Source: Tupaia tana (Eukaryota > Chordata > Mammalia > Scandentia > Tupaiidae). From it: 64,000 bases of DNA. The stretch covers positions 83,068,990 to 83,132,989 of the forward strand of contig JAKSZU010000016.1 of the NCBI GenBank assembly GCA_026018925.1, written 5' to 3'. A model generated the notes under the pieces. The model was not told where the DNA came from. It did no database searches and saw only the letters and a list, made by a program, of their open reading frames with translations. Made by a program: the position numbers and the translations under genes. Of the stretch, positions 19,559 to 31,500 are shown piece after piece (positions within the stretch are counted from its first letter, which is position 1; each line of letters starts with the position of its first letter).

Positions 19559-22500
19559 GTAAGTAGCCCCATACCCTGTCCTCCCCCCACACTGACTGCT
19601 GGCTACTCTGTAGGAGGGAGCGTGCGCTCAGACCAGTGCACTCCAGCTCGAGGGTTAGGAGTCCGGGGTCTACCACGACCCCTGGGACTTCGGTCAGGCA
19701 CATCCACTCCTGCCTTTGGAGTTGGGTCAGTAAGGTTCCCTAAGGCTCCTCAGGGCTTACAAAAATGAAAAGGCCAAGAATCTGCCTGCGGGTCAGGATC
19801 CGGAGGCTGGGCTGGAGAACCTGTTCCTAGGGAATTCTTCGCTTTTTTGTGATTAATGCTCATATGCAAACAAGTCCAGATTGAGTCTCCCTTAGTTAAT
19901 GTTTAGATGTTTTGGAGCTGGGGTGTTTTTCCTGATTTGGGGATATTTACATATGTATAATGAGATATCTTGGGGTGGAACCCAAGTCTAAATAAGACAT
20001 TCATTTTGTTTCATAGACACCTTAAACAACAGTCTTAGGGTAATGTTTTTAAATTGCCAGAGGGTGTGTGCATGTGCCAGATGGGAGGGGGGGATGCGCC
20101 CCCAATGGGCTGTGGTCACACTAAAATCTCCTCCATTTCTCTATCCTGTCACAATCTGGGGCATGCACAGGTACCCTGTGTGTTTTGCAAGATGAAGCCA
20201 GGATTCAAACCCAGGTCAGCCATGTGGGATCTAGTTTCCTTAACCACTAGACTATGGGACTGGCCCTGATCTCTGCTTTTAAAGACTTTTTTCTTTTGGA
20301 GATTTATGAGGTGTCTAATATTTGGCCAGATTTTAAAGAAACACTCTGTGGAGTTTGAATTTTTCTTATCTTTCCAGATTTTAAGAATACATAAATACTT
20401 CCAGGTATTTCTATGAGGTAGAACAGTTTAAATAACATAAGAACTCTCTACTTACTGAAAGTGTAATAGAATTTAAGCCATAACCCAAATCTGCTAACAT
20501 TTGATAAACAGAGTTTTTTGTTTTTCAGCTCTTTTTCATTATATTATTATTTATTCATTATTATTGTTCTTAAATTTTTTCTACAGGCACACACACTCAT
20601 CAGAGAGAGAGAGAGAAAGAGAGAGAGAGGGGAAGTGAGAAAGCAGGCTGCCAGGTTTAGGACTTGAACCGCAGTCAGCCATGTAGGAGTCCAGCACCTT
20701 AACCATCACACCACCTCTTGGCCTCCAGTATTTTTTTTTTTTAAATAGGGCACATGCACTCTCCAGAGAAAGAGACAGAGAGAGAGACAGAGAGAGTGAA
20801 TTGGGACTAATGATCATGCTGCAATCCCTTTTCCTCCCTTCTCTTGGGATTTTGGGTATACACATGCATCCAACATGTTTCATCAAGATTCTGGGTTTGG
20901 GACTCATACCCTGCCGTTGGCCATGTGGGATCAAGTGCCTTAACCACCATGCACCTGCTGGTCCCCAATGACTAAAATATTTAAATTACTGGTTTTTAGT
21001 TCTAAAATCAGGTTATCAGCATCTTGGGTTTTTTTACTGGTTCTTAGACCAGTTTTGGTAACTTAAATTTTTCCTAGAAGTCAACAGAAAACAGTTTTAA
21101 ATAACTTTAAAGTCATTTTAATAAAAGCTTCTTCAAAACAAAAATTAAGGGGAACCAGCAGTTGGAGTAATGGCTATGTCGCCGGACTCCCACGTAGTCG
21201 ACCGCAGTTTGCGTCCCGGACCCGGTGGCTTAAAACTCACGCCGGGCGCATGTGTGTGCGTGCCCAAGATCCCAAGAGGAGAATGGAGGAGAAGGGATTG
21301 CGGCATGACCATCCCCCCTGGGGGGTGATTTCTCGCTTTCTGTCTCTATGTCTCTCTCTGTCTGTCTGGCGAGCGCACGCGCCCTCTAGTGAAAACCTCT
21401 CCAAAAAAAAAATTAAGTTGCTAATTACAGACTATCTTCATTCCTTTACTAAAGAGCAGTGATTTGAAAATGATGTCCCTAGGGGCCGGCAGGTGGCATG
21501 TTGGTTAAGGGTGCTGGATTCCCACATGACCTACAGTGGTTTGAGTCCTGGACCTGGCGGCTTTCTCTCTCTCTCTCTCACTCTCTCTCTCTCTCTTTCT
21601 CTCACTCTGTCCCTCTCTGGTCAAATTAAAATAAACAAATGAATAAATAAATAAATAAAGTTAAATAAAATAATTCTTTAAAAAAAAATGATGTCCCAAG
21701 AAGATATTTCAGGGTTTTTTAGGATGTTAGCACATACTTGATTCAAATTTTATTAACTTTTTAAATAATTATTTATTTAATTTTCTTTAATCATTCACTT
21801 AATTTGATGAGAGAGAGAGAAAGTGAGAAAGCAAGGTGCCAGGTCCAGGATGTAAACCGTGGTTGGCCATGTGGGAGTGTCCAACACCTTAACCACCATG
21901 CCACCTGCTGGTCCCCAAATTTTATTAATTTTTTTTTACTTTGACAAATAATTACCAAATTCATATTAGAATGCATCAGTAACCAAAATTTAAAATATTG
22001 GAGGCCCCGGTGTGATCACTTGTGAGTTCTTTTTTTTTAAGAATTATTTTATTTATATTGATTTATCCATTCTAATTTGACCAGAGAAGGAGAGAGAGAG
22101 AGAGGGAAAGTGAGAAAGTAAGCCCCCAGCTCCAGGACTCGAACCACAGTTGGCCATGTGGGAGTCCAGCGCTCTTCACCACCAAGCCACCTGCCGGCCC
22201 CACTCATGAAGTTACTGAAGTCCTTTTTTTAAAATAATTATTTATTTTATATTTTATTTATTCATTCATTTTTTTTTTTTATTTGATCAGAGAGAGACAG
22301 AGGGTGAGAGTGAGAGAGAGGAAGTGAGAAAGCAAGCCACCAGATTCAGGACTTGAACCCTGGTCGGCCATGTGGGAGTGTCCAGCGCCTTAACCACCAC
22401 GTCACCTGCTGGTCCCCACTGAAGTCCTTTTTATGCAGACCTGGAATAAAGTTTTTTCTGTAGGGAACCAGCAGTTAGCGTAATGGCTATGTCGCTGGTC

Positions 22501-25500
22501 TCCCACGTAGTCGACTGTGGTTCGCGTCCCGGACCCAGTGGCTTAAAACTCACGCCAGGCGCGTGTGCGTGCATGCCCAAGATTCCGAGAGGAGAATGGA
22601 GGAGAAGGGATTGCGGCGTGACCATCCCCCCTGGGGGGTGATTTCTCGCTTTCTGTCTCTATGTCTCTCTCTGTCTGTCTGGTGAGCGCTCCAAAAAAAA
22701 AAAAAAAGTTTTTTCTGCCATTTCTTTCTTTCCTTTTTTTTTTTTTTTTTTTTTTTTTAGAGAGAGAGAGAGACAGAAAGAAAATGAGAAATCACCCCCC
22801 TAAGGGAGATGGCCACAATGTAAGCCCTTCTCCTCCAATCTCTTCTCGAGATTTTGGGCGCACACGCACATGGTGTAAGTTTTAAGCCGCGAGATTAGGG
22901 ACTTAAACCATGGTTGACTATGTGGGAGTTCAACGACGTAACCATTACACCGTCCACTGGTCCCGAGTCTTTCCTGCCATTTCTGTTAAATTAAATAGTA
23001 TCCTGAAATTTCCAGGCAAGCTGTTTTCTTAAAAGGAAAAACAGCACGGGGCCAGTAAATGGTGTGGAGGTGAAGGCGTTGGACTCCCACAGGGCTGACA
23101 TGGTTTGAGTGCTGGACCTGGCAGCTCACTTTCTCTCTCTTTCACTGACTGTCTCTTGTGGGTGAATGTGTCCTGTAGCAAATTAAAGAAATAATAATAA
23201 TAAATCATTCAAAAAAAAAAACATTTTAAACTTACCTATCCATGTGAATTAGGATTTTCTTTGACTCATGCAATCAAAGAAAAATACAGAAATAAATTAA
23301 TTTCTTTCTCTTTTTTTTTTTTTTTTTTTAACTTTTTAGAAATCACCCCCCAGGGGGGACGACCATGCCACAATCCCTTCTCCATTCTCCTCTTGGGATC
23401 TTGGGCATGCACGCACACACGCCCGGCGTGAGTTTTAAGCCACCAGGTCCGGAACACGAACCGCGGTCAACTATGTGGAAGTCCAGTGACATAGCCATTA
23501 TGCTAACTGCTGGTTCCCGCCAGAAATAAATTTGTTTCTAAGGTTTTAACTGTCTCTCTTTCTCTCTCTCTCTCTCTCTTTTTTTTTTTTTTTTAGAAGT
23601 TTTTGCTATAGGGTGCATGTGCTCACCAGAAAGACAGAGAGAGAGACAAAGTGAGAAATCACCCTTTGGGGGGATGACCACACTGCAATCCTTTCTCCTC
23701 TATTCTCCTCTTGGGATTTTGGGCACGTACCTGGCATGAGTTTAAGCCACCGGGTCTGGTACTCGAACCGTGGTCGACTACATGGGAGTCCAGCAACGTA
23801 GCCATTACTCCGATTGCTGGTCCCTTAACTGTCTTTTACAACCCATCATTTCAAATTTTTGTGCCAATCAAATATCTTAAATCTTCTTTATTGACTTTAT
23901 AATAATTGAATTTGGGGGTCAGGTACAGTGCCCTTGAGGCTCACCTATACAAAAGAGTTCCAGGTACCTGCCCGGAGACCTTCCTGAACATGCCAGCACC
24001 CCCGACAGGGCAGGTCTGGCTGACACTGAGGCTGGATCAAGGTGTGGGGACACCACTGGGGGTGCCTGTCTCTGTGGCTCATGGAAGAAGTATAAAAATA
24101 AAAACTTAAAAAACTGAATGTTGGGGTTAGCAGGTTGCATAGTGGTTAAGGTGCTGGACTCCCAAATGGTTGACCATGGTTTGAGCCTTAGACCTGGCAG
24201 CTTGAAAATCACGCCAAGTGAGGGTGTGTACATGCCCCAAACCCCCAAGAGTAGAATGGAGGAGAAGGGGTTATGGCATTGCCATACACCCTAAAGGGTG
24301 ATTTCTTACTTTTTCTGTCTCTCTGGAGAATGCACAAACGCTATAGCAAAATATCTCTTTAAAAAAAGGAATTTTTTCAATCTATAAATATATATAAATG
24401 TATGCCAATTAGTTGGAGTTTTTGATTTATGTTTTTGGAGTTCTGTGTGTTTGAAACAAATTCTCCTATTTAAAAAGTTTGAAAAGTACTACTTGAGAAA
24501 TATGTAGCAAATAGTATGTTCTTTTTTTTTTTAGTTTAGCTATAGGGCATGTGCACTGCCAGAGAGGAAGAGACAGAGAGGGGGGAAGTGAGAAATTGCC
24601 CCCCAAGGGGGATGGCCTTGCCACAGCTCCTTCTCCTTCCTTCTCCTCTTGACATTTTGGGCATGTAAGCACATGCGCCCAGCGTGATTTTCAAGCCACT
24701 AGGTCCAGGACTTGAGCTGCACAGTTGGCCATGTGGGAACCAGAATCTTAAACTCCATGCCACCGGCTGACCCCTCTTACTTAATGGTAATTCCCTGCTG
24801 TTTAGAACGTTCTGAACTTAAAATTCTCTAATTTGAGGGATGCTCTCTGCTCTCCCTTGCCCCAATTACCCACTGTAGGGGACAGGTTCATGCCTTCACG
24901 TCTGATTGTCATTTCAGAGTATCTGACACAGGATGGTGGTGACACAGACAGTTCTGCAGTGTCTTGTTCCTCTGGGGAAAATAAACAAAAAAGCCTGAAG
25001 ATAGTAGATGGCCCCAGAGGTGATGGAGCAGCCAGCCTGCTGTGCGGCCAGCTGGAGGCCGGGAGGGGGTCCCAGAAGAAGACCCAGAGCAAACGGAGAG
25101 AACAGAAGGGCTTGGAGGGCCTGGACGCCCAGGGCAAGCCATGGCCGAAGAACGCAGCTCTGCTCTGCAGGAGAAGCCCGACCCTGGGCAAGCCGCAGGG
25201 GGAGAAGGAGAGCCTGGTGAGCGCCAGTCTCCGGAGGAACGCCAGCTCTGCCGGGAGGCTCCAGGGCTTGGCCAACGGTTCCCTGGGAAGGAAGGAGGCC
25301 AGGAAATTGGAAGTCGACCTACCTTCAGGAAAGAAGCGACCCAAAAGTCTTGAACTGACCATTTCTCCAGCAGAGAAAGAACTGCCCGGGTCGAAAGCTC
25401 TTTTGACCCTGCAGGACACCAGAAGTGCCAGTCCAGACCTCGTGGCCACCCCCAGGGAGCCGAGGGCTGGAGTTGCAGGGGCTACTGCGGCTCTGGAGAA

Positions 25501-28500
25501 AGGCTCCAAAAATCTAGAACACTCCACAGGTCTGGAGAATGGTGTGTTCCAGAACTCACCTTCCAACATTTCCTTGGCTGGAGAAGAGCAATCCACAGCA
25601 CAAGGGGAGGAAAGAGAAACCGGGGAACCAGAGGTCCCTGAGGCCTCCAAGCAGCTGGTTGGTGGCGTGCTGTGGGAGACTTCAGGTAAGGGACAACTTG
25701 GCTCCAGAATCCCAGCATCCCTTTGGAGCGGCGCCTGGAACTAGTGCTCCCCGCATTTCTTTCCTCCCTGCTCTAGGTGTATCACTGGGTACCCAGTTGC
25801 CTCCTGGGGTTGCTTTGCTTAGGGTACTGACGCAGGCTAAGACTGAAAATCGCACATGTGCATATGCACCTTTGCAAAGCATTGCCTCGTCTTTCAGTTA
25901 GTTCTTTGGACACTTGAAGTCTTCCTTTAAAGTCCAAAGGCTTCACAGGCCCCAGGCTGAGAATTTAGACTAGATAAAAATACCTGCTTTTGGGAACCAG
26001 CAATTAGCATAATGGCTATGTCGCTGGACTCCCACATAGTCGACCGTCCAGACCCGGTGGCTTAAACTCACGCCGGGCGCGTGTGCGTGCGTGCCCAAGA
26101 TCCCGAGAGGAAAATGGAGGAGAAGGGATTGCGGCATGGCCATCCCCCCTGGGGGGTGATTTCTCGCTTTCTGTCTCTCTGTCTCTCTCTGTCTGTCTGG
26201 CGAGCACACACGCCCTATAGCAAAAACCTCTCCAAAAAAAGGAAAAAAAAAATACCTGCTTTTCACAATGACCTGGTATCATGCCTGTCACAGGGCCCAG
26301 GTTCTACCATTGGCCTTTCTCTGGGCAGGGAGGAGGACCTGTCGGCTGAACTCCTGGTCTCTTTCACTGGTGAGATGGTCATTAGCAGCATGCTAAGTTG
26401 TTAATAACAGAAATCCCACAGCAATAGCGGCTTAAGCAACACAGAAGTGGGTTCCTCTTTTGCATACATGACTCAGGCCGCTCAGCTGGGATGTGGCTCA
26501 CACTGGCTCGGCGTGACGTCAGTTCCTCGTCTCTACGCTTTGTGCTCGCTGAGCCTGGGTGTGAGCGGTGGTCCGTGTGCTCCGTCGCTGCACACACACT
26601 TCTTAAATGCTCGCCAGTCAGGCACAAAAGTCACTGTCGCCTGGGAGCGCCCACTTGAGTTATGGGCAGCCTAGGGTTTTGTGGTTTTTATTTTTTTTAA
26701 AAGTTGATTTCTTCCATGAGAGAAAGAGAGAGAGAGAGAGCGGCACCCCCAGTAAGGTCGTCACATCACGATCCACACCCGACCTCCTTTGTCCTGGATC
26801 AGGGGGTGTGTGTGGCTAGTGTGCTCAGGGAGGGCCCGAGGTGCCAACTCAGGGCTTCTCCATGTGGGCATGGTTGTGTTACATGGTACACCCTGGCGCC
26901 TCGGCTGGTTTCATTGGCAAGGCAAACACTGGGCAGAACGTCTTTTTCTTTTACACCCTCCGGATCTGTGTCTATGCAGGAGAGAAGCATAGGGTTTACA
27001 GCAAAGGGCCCTGGGTCTTCCACTAGAATAAATGTCTGGGACTTCCCATCTCGAGGTCACACTCCTGAGATGTCACCCTTGACTGTCGCACCCAGGGCAT
27101 GTTAGCTGCCTCACTGCACTGGAGCCGGAGAGAGCAAGCGAGACGCGGCCGGACTCTGAGAGCGCCCGAGTCCCAGGTATGGCCCTCCGCTGTGCTGTGT
27201 GGCCCTTCTTCATAAACACCCTGGGAGCCAGCCACTGGCATGGCAGTTAGGGTGGCTGGATCCCACAGGGCCAACCCCATGGCCTGAGTCCCAGACCCAG
27301 CTACTTGAAAAACAAGCCAGAAACGTGTGCATGTGTGCCCAAAATCCTGACAGGAGCAATAGAGGAGGAAAGACTGTCGTGTGACATCCCCGTGGAGGGT
27401 TCTTTTTCTCTCTTTCTTTCCCTCCATCTCTCTCTGGCAAGCACATGCACCCTCTAGCAAATTAAACAAAACAAAAACAGAACAGAAACATCTTGAGTTG
27501 CCAGTCAGGAGATTTTTGCACTGCCTTGTCCCCAGGGAGGCCACCAGACGAGGCTGCATGTCCCCTTTGCCATGCCCAAGAAGGAGACCCGGCTGGTGGT
27601 ACTTGCGTGCACAATTCCTGCAGCTGCCCCATCACTTCTGGAGACCCCGAGGCCTCGGGCAGCCACTCAACCATCTGCCTTCGGTGCCAGGCCTCACTCG
27701 CAAAAGGGAGCCCCAGAGACCTCAGCCCCCAGCCCCTGCCACAGTGTCAGCGCCACATGAAGCAGGTGCAGCTGCTCTTCTGTGAGGACGACAGGGAGCC
27801 CATCTGCCTCATCTGCAGGCTGAGCCAGGAGCACCGAGGGCACCAGGTGCGCCCCATTGAGGAGGCTGCCCTGGAATACAAGGTAGGTGCTCCGGCCGGG
27901 TCTGCTCTGCAGGCACTTGGACACACCCAGCTTTGCTTTCTTTCCCCAACTCTGTCATGGTGCACTAGCCAGGACTCCTGGGGTGTAAATGGCAGGAACA
28001 ATACCAGCCAGGCCGGCAATCAGGGGATGTACCGGCTTACGATGCTCGGAGGTCGGCTCAGGTATGGCTAGGACCAGGGGCTCGCTCCCTGGCCCTGCTT
28101 TCCCTGGTGATGGACTCACTCTTCGTCCTTCCTGAGGGCTCCTCCTCATGTTCTCACCTGCAGCACCCTTTGCTTTGCTCCCAGAAACAAAGCTTCCCTC
28201 TAAAACTTGGCACCAGCTGAAGACGCAGGAGCCGATTGTCAGCTTCTCAGCGCGTGTCTTTCTCCAGGAGCAAATTCAGAAGCAGCTGGAGCACCTGAAG
28301 GAGCTGAGAAAATCTGGAGAGGAGCAGAGAGCCCAGGGGGATAAGAACATGGCGAACTTCCTGGTAAGGCCATGGGCGTCCTGTGGCCAGTCCTGGCCTG
28401 CTCACACCGGCAGAAAGAGGGAGAGGGCTGAAAGTGAGCAGAGACCCTGATATCTCGGGGAGCAGGACCCAAGGGTCACAATAACATGGGGTTCTCTCCT

Positions 28501-31500
28501 CCTCCTTCTCCTTTCCATAGTCAAAAAATTCTCTAATTGCAAGGGAGGGAAAGCTCTTCTTTACCGCAGAAACCCAGTAATGCACATGGAGACAATGACT
28601 GAATTCGAGATTGTTCCGTTATACAGCACCGGCGTAATGACCAGCAAGGCTGAGATCAACCAAAGCTGACATTTCTAGAGAAGATTGCTAGAGAGCAGCG
28701 CCTTTACACAAGCTCAAAGCACCATTCCCCCAAGCTACTTAGTGATTATAGAGGAGACAATGTATACCTTCTTTTTTCAGAGAGATTTTTGCTACAGGGA
28801 GCATGTGTTCCCCAGAAACAGAGAGACAGAGAGACAGAAAGCAAGAAATCGCTCCCCAGGGGGGATGGCCATGCCACAGTCCCTTCTCCTCCATTCTCCT
28901 CTAGGGATTTTGGGCATGCATGCACATGCGCCAGGTGTGAGTTTTAAGTCACTGAATCTGGGACTCGAACCAGTCTACTATGTGACAGTCCAGTGATGTA
29001 ACCATTACGCCACCTGCTGGTCCCCATACAATGTATACTTTTTTTTCAAAGTATTATTTTATTGAACTTTCTTTCTTTCTTTCTTTATTTATTTATTTAT
29101 TTATTTTAATTTGACCAGAAAGGGACAGAGAGAGAGAGAGAGAGAGAGAAAGTGAGATGCCAAGTCTGGAACTCGAACCGCGGTCGGCCATATGGGAGTC
29201 CAGCACCCCTAACCAGGCTACCTGCTGGGCCCACAGTGTATACTTTCAATGGAGAGATCTGGTAGATCCTTCTCTGACCTGAATGTCACAAATATCGCGA
29301 TCACAAGATGGACCAATTGGCCTTTTTTTGCCTCTAGATGGAGTATACTAGGAAAAGCATGTGGCCTTCACTATGCCATTTTCTTGCTCAAATGTTTAGA
29401 CACGTTTAATGATGAGTAAAATTATCAGACAGTTTTAGAGTATAGGCCACTGAGCAAGTTAACTGACCTGTCTTCTAAAAAAATTACATATATATATGTG
29501 TGCGTGTGTGTGTGTGTGTGTATAAAATTAGTCAGTGTCACCAGCAACAATGACAACAGCAAAAGATGACATGTTTTTGGTTCAAAAGAACGAAGGAGTT
29601 ACTCCTGTCTTTTTGAACCAAAACTGACAAGACTCTCAATCCCAGTCTTGGTCTGAGGGAGGAAGGAAAAGGTGTGTTGGGGTCACTGTGCCTCTGCAGC
29701 CACTTCCTAGGGGCCACCAGGAGAAGGTGGTAGAAGAGCAAGTGTCTGGCCACCATGCGACAGCAGTGGGAGTCAAGCTGGCCCACATTCACCTGGACTG
29801 ACCACCTCCATCCAGCACCACTCTCGAGAACCTTCCGTGAGCCAGCACAGGGCTTGGAGCAGTGTGGTGGCGTACCGCGTCCATTGGTGTCCCCAGGCTT
29901 CATACCACACTGGCTTTCAAGGAAGGGAGAAGGTGACACTGAGTGTCTTAGTGTCCTGTGGGACCACGAATTAGGTGACTTAAGTGACAGAAATGTATTG
30001 TCTCACAGTCTGAGGCCCAAAGTCCGAAATCACAGTGGGTTGTCTTGGCCAGTTCCTTTCAGGGGCTATGAGGGGGTCACAGCGTCCACAGAGGGCTGTG
30101 TTTTCTGCCCCTCTTCACACGATGTTCTAGGTCTCTGCTCCCAAGTCTCCCGTTGTATAAGGACACAGTCCTTCGGATTAGGGGCTATTCCCAGGGCAAC
30201 CCCATCTTAGTGGACTGCACCTACGAGGGCCCTTTCTCCAACTAGGGCCACACTCTGAGGACTTAAGGGGTAAGGGCGTCAGCATCAGAATCTTGGTGGG
30301 GAGATGACTGAACCCACACCACCAGGTTTAAGGGTGTTTTCCAAGAGCTATCCCCCACCACTTGCAGTCTGTTCTGGAAGGTTCCAGCCAATATTGCTGT
30401 CTTCTCTGGAACCCAGGAGGTGGGCTTCTGGAGACTCCCTGGACATACATGCCCATCTGTCCCGTCTCCCAGAGACAAACGGAAACCCAGAAGCAGAAGA
30501 TCCGGTGCCAGCTGGAGCAGCTGTGCCGGTTCCTGGAGCAGCAGGAGCAGCTCTTTGTGTCCTGGCTGGGGGAGCTGGGCCAGACCATCAGCCAGGCCAG
30601 GGAGAGGTACGGCGCCCGAGTGTCCCGGGACATTGCCCTTCTGGACAAGCTGATTGGGGAGCTGGAGGCCAAGCAGGGCCAGCCGGAGTGGGAGCTCGTG
30701 CAGGTGAGTAGACCTGGCCTGGATCTCCCCTGCCCACTGCCTCTTAGCATGGCTCAGTGGCCAGCACTGCCATCGGCTGTGCCCGAGCCAGTGGGGAAGG
30801 CCCCTGGGACCTGGGTGGTGTGGCCTTGGTGAGCCCCATGCCACTGGTACCCAGACCCCTTCGGTGAGGTCTCTCGGGAGCCCAGGGTGACCTGGCATCC
30901 AGGGGACCCCTGACATTGCCCCCAGAAGAGATAAGCAGGACTTGACAGGGTTCCACTGCAGGCCCAGGCCCCAGTGGGACTGGGACCTCGGCTGATTAGA
31001 GTTCGGATCCAGGAGGGGGGCTTCCACTGGTGACACCTGGGCTGGGAGCCCTGGCAAAGGCAGGGAGCAGGTGGACGTCTGGGAGCCAGGAGGGGCCAGG
31101 AGGCCTGCAGTCCTGGGAGATGTAACGGAGAGCTTTCCTCTTTTCTCTCCTAGGACGTTGGAGTCACTTTGCATAGGTATGGCGATCCTGTGGTGTGTCC
31201 TGGGTGGTCTCCCGGGAAGCACTTGGGGGAGACAGTCTTGGAGGGAGATGCTCCCGAACTTCTCATTTCTAGCAGCTTCCTGAGGCCTTTTTGGTTGTGT
31301 CGGGAGTGTGGGATCTCGGTCAGGAGGGCGGCATGGTTGAAGGCTGGGAAGAGTGGGCTCAGCCCGTCCTGCTGGCCCAAGACCGTCCCATGCAACTTGC
31401 TTTCTGAACATTGCCTGTCAGAGTTGCTAGTGGCCTTGGGGAAGGGCGTGCTCTCCGGGAACCTTGGGAGTTCCCAGTAGGCAGGGGAAGGCAGGGACAG

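Noticed and set aside
24802..25650. 282-codon open frame antisense to MEFV exon 2
   Set aside because: It mirrors the low-stop, GC-rich coding exon on the other strand; no splice structure, start context or family resemblance supports it.
29538..30210. 133-151-codon frames on both strands in MEFV intron 4
   Set aside because: They run into an MLT1-like LTR and match no known exon of MEFV or a neighbour.
30263..31411. 382-codon antisense frame over MEFV exons 5 and 6
   Set aside because: It crosses exon and intron alike without a change in character and resembles no protein I know; a chance frame in GC-rich DNA.
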